Counted from the first letter of the stretch, positions 22,902 to 31,841 are shown. The stretch is DNA of 64,000 bases from Pseudomonadota bacterium (GCA_021323945.1 JAJPKA010000014.1:62001-126000), one strand, 5' to 3'. Notes: generated by a model from the letters alone, not told the origin. Translations and numbers: made by a program.

Positions 22902-23924
22902 ATGAGCACCGAGCCCGCAATAGTGTGTATCGGTTCGAGCGCTTTGGCATTTGTTTTCGATCCGATAGTGGGCGGGCTCCGACAACGCGGTTTCGAGGTT
23001 CTTTACTACACTGAGGACCGCGACTTCGAGCGCGACTGCGAGCGAATCCTGGCCATCGTCGAGGTGCTGATTGCTGCGAGCAATTTCCCGGTCTCAAAGG
23101 AACTGATGTTGCGAGCTCCGCGACTGCGGGCCGTGGTTTCCCCCTTCATTGGGACCGAGGGTTTTGACGAAGCGGCAGCAAGCTCGCTGGGAATAATCGT
23201 GGCCAATGGCCAGGTACCCGAGAATTTTTTGAGCATGGCCGAATCCACGATTCTGCTAATGCTGGCCTCGCTCTACTCGCTGCATTGGTGGGAAGGCCAG
23301 TTACGCGCCAATCTCCCGCACCCTGCTCGAGTTCCCGGACGAATGCTGAGTGGCAAGACTGTCGGCATGATCGGCTTCGGCCATATCGCTCGTGCCGTCG
23401 CTCAACGCCTGGCGTCGTGGGGAGTGAGGTTGCAAACTTATATTCCGCGGCTTCGTGACCCACTGCCCGAGTACGTGGCACGCGTCAGTCTGGATGAGCT
23501 TCTGCGCACCAGCGACATCGTTTGTGTACTGGCCAGTCTTAATCCGTCTACGCGCGGTATGCTTAATCTGCAGCGTCTGCAGTTGATGAAACCGGATGCG
23601 GTGCTGATCAATACCGCGCGCGGGGCAATCATCGATGAGGCGGCGCTGGTGCAGATCGCGCGCGAGCGTCCGAATTTCCGGATCGCCCTAGACACTTTCG
23701 CGCAGGAACCCTTACCGGTCGATAGTCCGCTTCGAAATCTGCCGAACGCGATTCTCACTCCGCACGCAATCGGGCACACGCAGGAGAGTCTGGCGGCGCT
23801 AACACCCGCAGCGATCGCCAACGTCACGCGCGCTCTTCGCGGAGAGCTTCCGCTCTATATTCGCAATCCTGAAGTGATTCCCCGATGGACCCGCCGATGG
23901 ACAAGCCCCCACAGAACGGACTGA
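22902..23924 (+). CDS. D-2-hydroxyacid dehydrogenase (NAD(P)-dependent)
   Basis: A 340-residue member of the D-isomer-specific 2-hydroxyacid dehydrogenases. The Rossmann motif GKTVGMIGFGHIARAVAQRL is near residue 145, and the catalytic triad is visible as Arg in INTARGAIIDEAAL, Glu in DTFAQEPLP and His in LTPHAIGHT. The membrane-like helix FLSMAESTILLMLASLYSLHWWE precedes the cofactor domain, as usual. The family reduces 2-oxoacids or oxidises D-2-hydroxyacids; phosphoglycerate, glyoxylate and hydroxypyruvate users cannot be separated here. It diverges from the ligase/di-iron operon across 200 bases, so a pathway link is possible but unproven. The start codon has only a weak ribosome site. 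Confidence 0.9.
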   Translation: MSTEPAIVCIGSSALAFVFDPIVGGLRQRGFEVLYYTEDRDFERDCERILAIVEVLIAASNFPVSKELMLRAPRLRAVVSPFIGTEGFDEAAASSLGIIVANGQVPENFLSMAESTILLMLASLYSLHWWEGQLRANLPHPARVPGRMLSGKTVGMIGFGHIARAVAQRLASWGVRLQTYIPRLRDPLPEYVARVSLDELLRTSDIVCVLASLNPSTRGMLNLQRLQLMKPDAVLINTARGAIIDEAALVQIARERPNFRIALDTFAQEPLPVDSPLRNLPNAILTPHAIGHTQESLAALTPAAIANVTRALRGELPLYIRNPEVIPRWTRRWTSPHRTD

Positions 23925-24017
23925 GCTGTCACGGCCGGCGTTGCCCAGTACCAGTTTCGGATTGGGAAGTCGACTTGAACGCGCTCATGAGCACGGAAAA
24001 TCGATGAAGCGACGCTT

Positions 24018-24045
24018 TTGTTGCCTGCGGTTTCACCGCTACAAT
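24018..24045 (+). promoter_or_regulatory. Putative promoter of the histidine kinase gene with internal dyad
   Basis: TTGTTG (24018-24023) and TACAAT (24040-24045, five of six matches) are separated by 16 bases. The spacer contains the dyad GCGGT-TTC-ACCGC (24027-24039), suitable for a regulator that blocks polymerase. The start codon is about 70 bases downstream of the predicted start site. Confidence 0.4.
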
Positions 24046-24123
24046 GCAGCCTTATCTTCTCGAGCAAGAGGAACTCTAGCGAAGTGCTCCTCGCAATAAC
24101 CAAATAAACTCAAAGAGCTGGCA

Positions 24124-25929
24124 ATGAGGTTACGCCAAAGGCTAGCACTCATATTTCTGCTTTTGTTGGTGGTACCTTTTGTGGCGGTAACCATCCTGCA
24201 AGTAGATCGCACTATCAGTGTGATGGTGCTAGACCTCGACCGCACCGGGAAGCTGGTCGTCGGCCAGATTTTCGAACATATCCGAACCGATCTGAGAAAC
24301 CCCAAGCCCGACCCGATTGCCGCGCTGCGCGCCGATCCGCTGCTGGAGGGCGTAATGCGCGCATCCTTGGCGTTCGGGCGAGGGGTCGTTTCGGCGCGAC
24401 TCGAAACCCCGCAGGGAGAGCTCATCGCCGGGTCCGGAAGCCCGATTGCTGACGCTCTTCAGTTTGCGGAGCTCGAGCGCCAGGCGGCATCGTGGTGGCC
24501 ACTGGCGCCGATCGCGGCGGTCTGGGGAGGACGTACCTACGAGATGAGCCGGGTTGTGGACCTCGACAACAAGCCATTCGCGGTTATCAGGATTGGGTTG
24601 TCGACCGCATTGATCGACAGCGAAGCTCGCCATGCTCTTAACTACACCATTGCAGTTGGTGTCGCTGGAGTTCTGCTCGCGGCACTGGCGGCCATGCTGG
24701 TCAGTCGATTGCTGCGAGCGCCGATCGCGGCGCTACTCTCGACCGCGGAGGCAATTGCGCCAGCGGAAGAAAAGCTCGAATTGCCCGAGGGTGATGCCGA
24801 CGAACTCGAGAGCGTGGTGGAAAAATTCAATCAATTGGCGGCCCGCATCCGAACTAGCCGGGCGCGATGGGAGACCGAGCGTGGGCAATTCTTCAACATT
24901 TTCCGCTCGATTAATGATGTCGTCATCCTGTTGGATGCGAGCGGTGCCGTCCTGTTTGCCAATGACGAAGCCCATGACAGGCTTGGTTTGCCTGCGGGCG
25001 GTTTGTCTCAGGGAAAGCCGCTCAAGTTGTTGCTGGGCGCCGATCATCCGCTTATTCGTGCAATCGACACGGCAACCGCAACCGGGATTGAACTGCGCGA
25101 CGCGGCACTCGAACTGACGCGCGGTCAGACTGCCGAGCGCCTCTTGGTCTCCTTGTTTTCACTCGGGCAAGGACCGGAGCCGCCAGGTATGCTGGTAGTC
25201 GGGCGTGATCTGAAGTTGGTCAAAGAACTCGAAAACGTGGTTGAACACTCCGACCGGCTGGTTCGTTTGGGCAGTGTAATCTCGGGCGTGGCGCATCAAC
25301 TCCGAAACCCGCTCAATGCCATGAATCTACAGCTGGAATTGCTGGGGCACGACGTCGAACGCAATGGAAACGCCACTCGGCGCGTGCGCGCATTGCGCGA
25401 TGAGATCGAGCGGTTGGATCGCGCCATAGATGCGCTCTTGCGGTTCATGCGTCCCGAACAGCTCAAGCTCGCCAGCGTACCACTGAACTCCCTGTTAACC
25501 GAAATCGCCAGTGCCGTCCGCAAACCTGAAATTGGCGTTGAGTGCCATCTCGACCCAACCGTTTTGGCAATAACTGCAGACCGTGCGTTGCTCGCCGAAG
25601 CCTTACGAAACGTTGTTGCCAACGCCGTCGAGGCTATGCCCGAGGGTGGTCACCTGACGCTTAGTAGCGAACGCGTGCCGGACGGCTTCGTCGAAATCCG
25701 GGTGGTCGACGACGGCACCGGAATTGAGGATACGAGCCAGATTTTTAACCTCTACTACAGCACCAAAAAAGGGGGTAGCGGATTGGGCCTGCCGCTGGCC
25801 CTTCGTGCGATTGATTTACACCACGGCACTATCCGGGTCGAATCGAGACCGGGCGCTGGGACGACGGTCAGAATTCGTCTGCCGATTACTTTCGACCACG
25901 ACCCAGCCACCCGTCGTGAAATCGCATAG
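24124..25929 (+). CDS. Membrane sensor histidine kinase (HAMP-PAS-HisKA-HATPase)
   Basis: The 601-residue kinase has a membrane helix at about 8-28, a periplasmic sensor of about 145 residues, a second helix near 175-200, then HAMP (RAPIAALLSTAEAIAP onward), a PAS-like region (FFNIFRSINDVVILLDASGAVLFANDEA), HisKA with phospho-acceptor H391 in ISGVAHQLRNPLNAM, and a HATPase domain with N-box NVVANAVEAM, G1 VVDDGTGI, a short STKKGGSGLGLPLA G2 box and a final GAGTTVRIRLP. No response-regulator gene adjoins it, so it is an orphan. Its end overlaps a lipoprotein gene by 14 bases. The periplasmic domain is unrecognised, so the signal is unknown. Confidence 0.92.
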   Translation: MRLRQRLALIFLLLLVVPFVAVTILQVDRTISVMVLDLDRTGKLVVGQIFEHIRTDLRNPKPDPIAALRADPLLEGVMRASLAFGRGVVSARLETPQGELIAGSGSPIADALQFAELERQAASWWPLAPIAAVWGGRTYEMSRVVDLDNKPFAVIRIGLSTALIDSEARHALNYTIAVGVAGVLLAALAAMLVSRLLRAPIAALLSTAEAIAPAEEKLELPEGDADELESVVEKFNQLAARIRTSRARWETERGQFFNIFRSINDVVILLDASGAVLFANDEAHDRLGLPAGGLSQGKPLKLLLGADHPLIRAIDTATATGIELRDAALELTRGQTAERLLVSLFSLGQGPEPPGMLVVGRDLKLVKELENVVEHSDRLVRLGSVISGVAHQLRNPLNAMNLQLELLGHDVERNGNATRRVRALRDEIERLDRAIDALLRFMRPEQLKLASVPLNSLLTEIASAVRKPEIGVECHLDPTVLAITADRALLAEALRNVVANAVEAMPEGGHLTLSSERVPDGFVEIRVVDDGTGIEDTSQIFNLYYSTKKGGSGLGLPLALRAIDLHHGTIRVESRPGAGTTVRIRLPITFDHDPATRREIA

Positions 25930-26431
25930 TCGTGTAATAATTTGGTTGCTGTCAGCGGTCGGTGCAGCGCTCGGGCTGGGCTGCTGGAGTTGCAGCCTGT
26001 TTCACCCTCCGCAAGCGCCGTCGCTTCCCCCTGAGAGCCATCCGTCGCCGCAACCGGCGGCCCCGGTCACGGTCGCACCAATTCGCCGGAAACCACACCC
26101 GAAACCCGTTTTAACCAAAAAGCAGGCCCAGCCCCCTTCGAGCCTGCCAACACCATCTCCGGCCCCGATGCGGGCGCCGGTGGTAACGCTGGGTAGTAGC
26201 GCAGACGCCAAGGCCAACGCGCAACGTTTGATTGATCAGGCCACGTCAAGATTGGAACACCTGGATCGAGCTGAGCTTTCAGAAGCCTCCCTCTCGCGCT
26301 ACGAACAGGCCAATGAATTGCTCGTTGCGGCCCGCCGTTCGCTGGCCGACCAGGATTACCCGGCCGCCTCGAGCCTTGCCGAGAAAGCTTCCGCCTTGCT
26401 TAACGAATTGCCATCGCAAAGGAAGCAGTAA
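25916..26431 (+). CDS. Pro-rich lipoprotein with C-terminal helical domain
   Basis: A GTG at 25916 inside the kinase 3' end gives a 171-residue protein: signal VIIWLLSAVGAALGLGC (lipobox LGLGC), a Pro/Gln/Lys-rich linker to about residue 85 (HPSPQPAAPVTVAPIRRKPHPKP), and a soluble helical tail with ANAQRLIDQATSRLEHLDRAEL and SRYEQANELLVAARRSLADQDYPAASSLAEKASALL, which resembles a single TPR-like or DUF4398-like helical hairpin. The 14-base overlap with the kinase implies coupled translation. A longer frame from 25724 runs inside the kinase gene and is not credible. A role as envelope partner of the kinase is inferred only from the overlap. Confidence 0.68.
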   Translation: MKSHSRVIIWLLSAVGAALGLGCWSCSLFHPPQAPSLPPESHPSPQPAAPVTVAPIRRKPHPKPVLTKKQAQPPSSLPTPSPAPMRAPVVTLGSSADAKANAQRLIDQATSRLEHLDRAELSEASLSRYEQANELLVAARRSLADQDYPAASSLAEKASALLNELPSQRKQ

Positions 26432-26529
26432 ATCAATCGACAGCCGCCACGACAAAGTCGGTTGCTGATTGTATCGTACTAATATTAGGGTTCCAGAGGC
26501 AGCTTTTCGACACAAATGTCGCTACCAGG

Positions 26530-27072
26530 CTAATTCTTTTCGACACCGGACTCGAGATCGACCTGACAAGGGACAATCACACGGGCAACGGCGTTATACA
26601 TTGCGACATTCATCACCAATTCCATTATACGGCGATTGTCGAGGAAACGGCGTAAGGATTCGAAGGTAGTATCGCGGACCTTGATCTCACTCGTGGCCTC
26701 GGCAGCATAGCGAATCACGGCCCGTTCCTCGTCGTTGAATGCGGAGGACGTTTCGAATTCAGCCAGCTGTTGCAGTTGTTCGCGCCGGACGCCGAGCCGC
26801 AGAGCCATGTTCCAGTGATGGACGAATTCGTACTCGGCACCAGTAAGCCGTCCTACTGTGAGTAATGCCAGCTCGCGCAACCTGGGATCGAGTTGGGTAC
26901 CGTTACGTAGCTCATTGGCCAAATCCACGAAGCGGCGCAACAAGTTGGGTGCATTCGCGATCAGGCGGTGGATGTTGCCAGGTTCGGTACCCCGCACCTT
27001 GACAAAGTCGTCCCAGACGATTCGTTCAGCTGGCTGCAGGTCGTCCCGTTTTAAATAAGGTAGTCTTGCCAT
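26530..27072 (-). CDS. Carboxymuconolactone decarboxylase-family protein (AhpD-like fold)
   Basis: The 180-residue helical protein contains the CMD core: NLLRRFVDLANELRNGTQLDPRLRELALLTVGRLTGAEYEFVHHWNMALRLGVRREQLQQL, followed by FNDEERAVIRYAAEATSEIKV and RRIMELVMNVAMYNAVARV. The CxxC pair of AhpD peroxidases is replaced by EYEFVHH, so it is not a disulfide peroxidase; it belongs with the E-x3-H type CMD proteins of unknown activity. It stands alone, 98 bases after the lipoprotein (convergent) and 170 bases downstream of ilvB. Related proteins often sit in aromatic catabolism clusters, but no direct pathway is shown here. Confidence 0.85.
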   Translation of the reverse strand: MARLPYLKRDDLQPAERIVWDDFVKVRGTEPGNIHRLIANAPNLLRRFVDLANELRNGTQLDPRLRELALLTVGRLTGAEYEFVHHWNMALRLGVRREQLQQLAEFETSSAFNDEERAVIRYAAEATSEIKVRDTTFESLRRFLDNRRIMELVMNVAMYNAVARVIVPCQVDLESGVEKN

Positions 27073-27242
27073 CGTAGTTCCTCGACGCGAACAGAGCTCG
27101 CGCTTTTGCGCTTAGAAGGGGTGGGTCGGCTTTCGCTGCTGTCCGGTAGGCCGAAGAGACATAGCGGAGACGGCCGGCTGTCGCGGTTCGACCTAAACGG
27201 GCAACCTGTTGCCAATTTGCCTCGACGAGTAAGTCGTGAGTG

Positions 27243-28946
27243 CTAGGCAAACAACATCTCGGACATCGCTCCACCCGGAGGCATCATCGGCATTACCGCT
27301 TCGTCCTTCGGAATCACAATATCGATTAGGACCGGCCCTGGCGTCGCGAATGCTTCCTTCATTGTGGCAGTTAATTCAGACTGGCGTTCGATGCGGAAGC
27401 CCTTAGCCCCGTAAGCCTCGGCCAGCTTGACAAAATTCGGCACCGACATCGCTGAATAGGAGTAGCGTTCCTGATAAAACTTTTCCTGCCATTGCCGCAC
27501 CATGCCGAGAAAGTAGTTGTTCAAAATAACAACCTTGATGTCGACGCCGTACTGCACAGCGGTACCGAGTTCCTGGATATTCATCTGAATCGAGCCGTCG
27601 CCGGAGACCACGATAACGCGGCGATCGGGAGCGGCGAACTTGGCCCCGATGCCCGCCGGCAGGCCATACCCCATCGTGCCTAGACCGCCTGACGTCAGTA
27701 ACGAGCGTGGCCGCTCGAACGGGAAGAGCTGAGCGATCCACATCTGATGCTGGCCGACGTCTGTCGCAATGATGCAATCGCCCTTGGTCAGATTGTGCAT
27801 CTCTTCAATCACGTGCATGGGCGAGACGGCATCGCCTTTGCGCACTTTACCGTTTTCGTAAAGGGGCCGTTCCCGCTTCCAACGCAGGATCTGCTCATGC
27901 CACTTGGCCCAATCGGCCTTGCGACGACCGAGCGACTCGCGCTCACGAACGATAGCCAGCATATCCTGGAGGATGCTCTTGATGTCTCCGACGATCGGGA
28001 TGTCAACGCGCACATTCTTCGAGATCGAGGAAGGGTCGATGTCCATATGGATAATGGTTTTGGCCTTCGGAGCGAAATCGGCAATCCGCCCTGTTACCCG
28101 ATCATCGAACCTGGCTCCCACCGCGATCAGGCAGTCTGTGTTGCAGACCGCAGTGTTGGTACCGTACGAGCCATGCATACCCAGCATTCCAAGGCAGAGC
28201 GGGTCCGAAGCTGGAAAAGAGCCGAGGCCCATCAAAGTCTCGCAGACCGGAATACCAAGCCCGCGGACAAGCTGGGTCAATTCCGGGGCAGCACCGGACC
28301 ATTGCACGCCGCCACCGACGTAGAACAGAGGAGCATCACTGCGCTCAATGGCATCGATCGCTCGTTCTATTTGACGCGGGTTGCCCTTGATAGTTGGTTT
28401 GTAACCGCGTAGCTCAACGCGCTCGGGATAACTAAACCGATGTTCTGCCTGCTGAACGTCCTTTGGAACGTCAATCAGTACGGGGCCGGGACGCCCGGTG
28501 CCAGCAATATAGAAGGCCTCCTTGATGTAGCGAGCGAGGTCGCGCACGTCCTTCACCAGGAAATTGTGCTTGGTACAGGGTCGTGTGATGCCGACGATAT
28601 CAGCTTCCTGGAAGGCGTCATTGCCGATAAGCGACGTCGAAACCTGGCCGGAGATGACCACGAGCGGTGTCGAATCCATATAGGCGTCGACAATCCCGGT
28701 GACCGCGTTGGTCGCGCCGGGGCCCGAAGTGACTATTACGACTCCTGGCCTTCCGCTAACGCGGGCATAGCCTTCGGCCATGTGCGTCGCACCCTGCTCA
28801 TGGCGCACCAAGACGTGTTTAAGCGGCGAGTCCAACAGGGCATCATAAGTAGGAAGGATGGCACCTCCAGGATAGCCGAAGATTACGTTGGCCCCTTCCG
28901 CAATCAGGCTTTCGATGATGATCTGGGCACCCGAAACCTTCTTCAT
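27243..28946 (-). CDS. ilvB: Acetolactate synthase, catalytic (large) subunit
   Basis: A ThDP- and FAD-dependent enzyme that makes acetolactate or acetohydroxybutyrate for branched-chain amino acids. The 567-residue protein opens SGAQIIIESLIAEGANVIFGYPGGAILPTYDAL with the catalytic Glu in LVRHEQGATHMAEGYAR. VTSGPGATN, GARFDDRVTGR and the ThDP-Mg motif VVSGDGSIQMNIQELGT then NNYFLGMVRQWQ follow. These are features of the biosynthetic rather than the catabolic AlsS type. GAGGAT lies six bases before the ATG. No ilvN (regulatory subunit) or ilvC is adjacent; the downstream gene is the unrelated CMD protein. Confidence 0.95.
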   Translation of the reverse strand: MKKVSGAQIIIESLIAEGANVIFGYPGGAILPTYDALLDSPLKHVLVRHEQGATHMAEGYARVSGRPGVVIVTSGPGATNAVTGIVDAYMDSTPLVVISGQVSTSLIGNDAFQEADIVGITRPCTKHNFLVKDVRDLARYIKEAFYIAGTGRPGPVLIDVPKDVQQAEHRFSYPERVELRGYKPTIKGNPRQIERAIDAIERSDAPLFYVGGGVQWSGAAPELTQLVRGLGIPVCETLMGLGSFPASDPLCLGMLGMHGSYGTNTAVCNTDCLIAVGARFDDRVTGRIADFAPKAKTIIHMDIDPSSISKNVRVDIPIVGDIKSILQDMLAIVRERESLGRRKADWAKWHEQILRWKRERPLYENGKVRKGDAVSPMHVIEEMHNLTKGDCIIATDVGQHQMWIAQLFPFERPRSLLTSGGLGTMGYGLPAGIGAKFAAPDRRVIVVSGDGSIQMNIQELGTAVQYGVDIKVVILNNYFLGMVRQWQEKFYQERYSYSAMSVPNFVKLAEAYGAKGFRIERQSELTATMKEAFATPGPVLIDIVIPKDEAVMPMMPPGGAMSEMLFA

Positions 28947-28993
28947 TCGCTATCCTCGTGAAACAATGCCGGCGAACCGTGAAGGTATGGAAG

Positions 28994-29021
28994 TTTATAT
29001 TATCCAGCGCGTGCCTTACAA
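28994..29021 (-). promoter_or_regulatory. Putative ilvB promoter
   Basis: On the reverse strand TTGTAA (29021-29016) and TATAAA (28999-28994) are separated by 16 bases, 48 bases upstream of the ilvB ATG. No leader peptide rich in branched-chain residues and no T-box-like structure was apparent in this short leader, so classic attenuation seems absent. Confidence 0.45.
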
Positions 29022-29150
29022 TCGCGGGCTGGGGTCGAGATCGACAGCGGCCCCAGTTGGAGGTCGTTTGGCTGAATCCCAACTAGGCTGTAGTGAAACG
29101 TGCCGCGGGGTGGGTCTTGGTCGATCTCTCCACGGTAGCAACGGCAAAGG

Positions 29151-29179
29151 TTGCGTCGCGAAACCCGATAGCTTATAAG
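29151..29179 (+). promoter_or_regulatory. Putative promoter of the F420 operon
   Basis: TTGCGT (29151-29156) and TATAAG (29174-29179) are separated by exactly 17 bases. Transcription would begin near 29186, leaving only about seven bases before the cofG ATG at 29193. No Shine-Dalgarno is present there, so the mRNA may be nearly leaderless, unless a farther promoter is used. Confidence 0.4.
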
Positions 29180-29192
29180 GGCGCTATACTCC

Positions 29193-30374
29193 ATGGCTAA
29201 AGCGGGGACCAGGTTGCAGCCCGCCCCACTGACTGAAATCCTTGAACAAGCGTTGGCTGGGGAATTGCTCGAAGAGCACGACGCTATACGCTTGATCGAA
29301 TGCTCCGATGACGAACTCCCGTTGATAATGAAAGCCGCCGCGGAACTCCGCGACCGCGGCAAGGGGCGCGAGGTCACCTATTCGCGCAAGGTTTTTTTGC
29401 CGGTTACCAATCTCTGCCGCGATCGTTGCACCTATTGTACTTTCCGCAAAGATCCTCAAGACCCTGGAGCATGGACCATGACCTTGGAGCAAGTTGCGCA
29501 GTGGTCGCGGCGCGGTCGGCAGCTGGGCTGCAAGGAAGCGCTCATGTGCTTGGGCGACAAGCCTGAGCTGGCCTTCCGCGAATACCGCGAACTGCTGGCC
29601 GCACGTGGCGCGGCTAGCACAATCGAGTACGTTTCATATGCGTGCAAAGTCGCCCTGCAGGAAGGCTTGTTACCGCATACGAATGCCGGGATCATGACCC
29701 GGGAAGAAATCGGTCGGCTGCGACCACTCAACGCGAGTATGGGTTTGATGCTTGAAAATATCTCTCCTCGGTTGCGACAGCGCGGTGGCGTTCATCAATG
29801 GGCCCCGGACAAGGATCCGGCGGTCAGGATGCGAATGCTGGAGGACGCCGGCGCTCTGCGCGTACCCTTCACCACCGGCATCCTATTGGGCATCGGCGAG
29901 ACCGCGGCCGAACGGGCACAAAGTCTGTTAGCGATTCGGCAGTCGCATGAGCGTTATGGCCATATCCAGGAAGTAATCATTCAGAACTTTCGCGCTAAAC
30001 CTGACATTGCAATGGCGCAGGCGCCCGAACCGAGCGCTGGCGAAATGGCGCGGGCGATCGCCACGGCTCGACTGGTGCTCGGTCCCACCATGAACGTTCA
30101 AGCCCCGCCCAATTTATCACCCAATGAGATCGAGCTGTTCCTGGAAGCGGGGATTAATGACTGGGGCGGAATTTCGCCGCTCAGCAAGGACTATGTCAAT
30201 CCCGAGGCGCCTTGGCCGCATCTTGAGGCTTTGGCGATGCGTTGTGCGCGCGCCGGCTTTCATCTAAAACAGCGGCTCGCGATTTACCCCGAATTTATTA
30301 ACCCCGAGTGGGTTGACCCGGGCTTAATGCCGGTGATCACCCGACTCACAGATGAGCTTGTGTCGGAGGTCTGA
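29193..30374 (+). CDS. cofG: FO synthase subunit CofG (radical SAM)
   Basis: With CofH this enzyme makes 7,8-didemethyl-8-hydroxy-5-deazariboflavin, the chromophore of F420. The 393-residue protein has the radical SAM cluster C75-x3-C79-x2-C82 in FLPVTNLCRDRCTYCTF, then TMTLEQVAQWSRRGRQLGCKEALMCLGDKPE, GLMLENISPRLRQRGGVHQWAPDKDPAVRM and GILLGIGETAAER; IQEVIIQNFRAKP and NDWGGISPLSKDYVNPE are strong CofG markers. An N-terminal extension of about 65 residues (helical, acidic) precedes the catalytic domain. The cofG stop is one base before the cofH start codon. Actinobacteria usually fuse the two (FbiC), so separate subunits are notable. Confidence 0.95.
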   Translation: MAKAGTRLQPAPLTEILEQALAGELLEEHDAIRLIECSDDELPLIMKAAAELRDRGKGREVTYSRKVFLPVTNLCRDRCTYCTFRKDPQDPGAWTMTLEQVAQWSRRGRQLGCKEALMCLGDKPELAFREYRELLAARGAASTIEYVSYACKVALQEGLLPHTNAGIMTREEIGRLRPLNASMGLMLENISPRLRQRGGVHQWAPDKDPAVRMRMLEDAGALRVPFTTGILLGIGETAAERAQSLLAIRQSHERYGHIQEVIIQNFRAKPDIAMAQAPEPSAGEMARAIATARLVLGPTMNVQAPPNLSPNEIELFLEAGINDWGGISPLSKDYVNPEAPWPHLEALAMRCARAGFHLKQRLAIYPEFINPEWVDPGLMPVITRLTDELVSEV

Positions 30375-30375
30375 C

Positions 30376-31614
30376 GTGAACCTCGATGAATTGCGTCGCT
30401 ATGCCGACGAAGTTGAAGCGACGCCGTTAAGCACTTTGCTGGACAAAGCGTCGCCAGACGTGCGTGCAGCCCTCAAACGTGCGCTAGCCTGTAAAGAGTT
30501 GACGCCCGAGGAGGGATTATTGCTTTACACGGCACAAGGCGACGACCTAAGTGCCATGATGAAATGCGCCGACCTCGCCCGCGCTGAGGATGTGGGGAAC
30601 GAAGTCACCTATGTCGTAAACCGCAATATCAACTTTACCAACATCTGTTTTGTTGGCTGTCAGTTTTGCGGTTTCAAGCGGCAAAAATGGGAATCCGACG
30701 CCTATGACCATTCCGATGAAGTTATCCTATCGAAAGTGCAGGATGCGGTAGCGCGGGGTGCCACCGAAATCTGCATGCAAGGCGGGATCAATCCGGATAT
30801 GCCGCCCTTTAAATACCGAGATTTGCTAGTGACGATCAAATCAAGGTTCCCCGATGTTCATATCCACGCGTTTTCCCCGATGGAGATTATGTACGGGGCT
30901 CGACGCACCCAAATGGATTATCCGGAATACATTGGAATGCTGCGCGACGCTGGTCTTGGTTCGATTCCGGGTACCGCGGCGGAAATTCTGGATGACAGCG
31001 TCAGAGAAATACTAAGCCACAAAAAGGTCGACGTGGCCACATGGGTAGAGATTATTTCAACGGCTCATGCGCTTGGTGTACCCACCACTTCGACCATTAT
31101 GTACGGTCACCTGGAAAGTCCGCGCCAGGTGGTTAATCACCTCAACATACTGAGAGGTATTCAGAAACGCACCAACGGATTTACCGAATTCGTACCGTTG
31201 CGCTTTATCCATGAAAATACGGTGCTGTTCCGCAAAGGTCTGGTCTCGCCGCCGCCGGTCGGCTTGCTGGACTTCCAAATGTACGCGTTCTCGCGATTGT
31301 TCTTGCGCGGTTCGATCAAAAACCTGCAGACTTCATGGGTTAAGCTCGGCGTCGACCTTGCCGCCATCACACTCAAACTGGGGTGTAATGATTTTTCCGG
31401 CACGCTAATGGAAGAAAGCATCACGGCCCAGGCGGGAGGCACCTCGGGTGAATTCGTCCCGGTCGACCTGATCGAGGAAAAGGCGCGTGAGATGGGGCGC
31501 GTGGCGGTTGAGCGCACAACGACCTACCAGAAACTTTATGGTCGAAGGGCGCCGAATGGCGCTCGCCCGATCGTTAGCGCCGAAGCCGCTCGAGCCAATC
31601 CACATCCGCATTGA
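30376..31614 (+). CDS. cofH: FO synthase subunit CofH (radical SAM)
   Basis: CofH adds the hydroxybenzyl unit from tyrosine to 5-amino-6-ribitylaminouracil, before CofG closes the ring. The start is GTG 30376, one base after the cofG stop, with CGGAGG seven bases upstream; an earlier frame start at 30352 is inside cofG. The 412-residue product carries C91-x3-C95-x2-C98 in NRNINFTNICFVGCQFCGF, TEICMQGGINPD, IHAFSPMEI, GLGSIPGTAAEIL and STIMYGHLE, all family signatures, and ends with LGCNDFSGTLMEESI. A disordered C-terminal tail of about 35 residues follows. Its immediate adjacency to cofG implies equimolar translation. Confidence 0.95.
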   Translation: MNLDELRRYADEVEATPLSTLLDKASPDVRAALKRALACKELTPEEGLLLYTAQGDDLSAMMKCADLARAEDVGNEVTYVVNRNINFTNICFVGCQFCGFKRQKWESDAYDHSDEVILSKVQDAVARGATEICMQGGINPDMPPFKYRDLLVTIKSRFPDVHIHAFSPMEIMYGARRTQMDYPEYIGMLRDAGLGSIPGTAAEILDDSVREILSHKKVDVATWVEIISTAHALGVPTTSTIMYGHLESPRQVVNHLNILRGIQKRTNGFTEFVPLRFIHENTVLFRKGLVSPPPVGLLDFQMYAFSRLFLRGSIKNLQTSWVKLGVDLAAITLKLGCNDFSGTLMEESITAQAGGTSGEFVPVDLIEEKAREMGRVAVERTTTYQKLYGRRAPNGARPIVSAEAARANPHPH

Positions 31615-31841
31615 AAGTGAGTCGATCCCAGGCCGCGACCAGGAGTTGGTGCTCTCACGAATAGCGAGAGCACAATCGTAGCGGGGCTCTCTAACCTAAT
31701 CCCAGCCTGTAAACTCCGGCGCCATCCAGCGAAGCTCGAGCATGCGGGATAGTTACCAATTAAAGCGACCAGCTTTTGGAGGCCGCGTCCAGGCTCACAT
31801 CTCAGCCGACGGTCAAATGCGCTGAGTGACTAAAACGACTG

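Noticed and set aside
25724-25915. Extended N-terminus for the lipoprotein within the kinase gene
   Set aside because: It would place 64 residues before an obvious signal peptide and lies in an alternative frame of the kinase ATPase domain.
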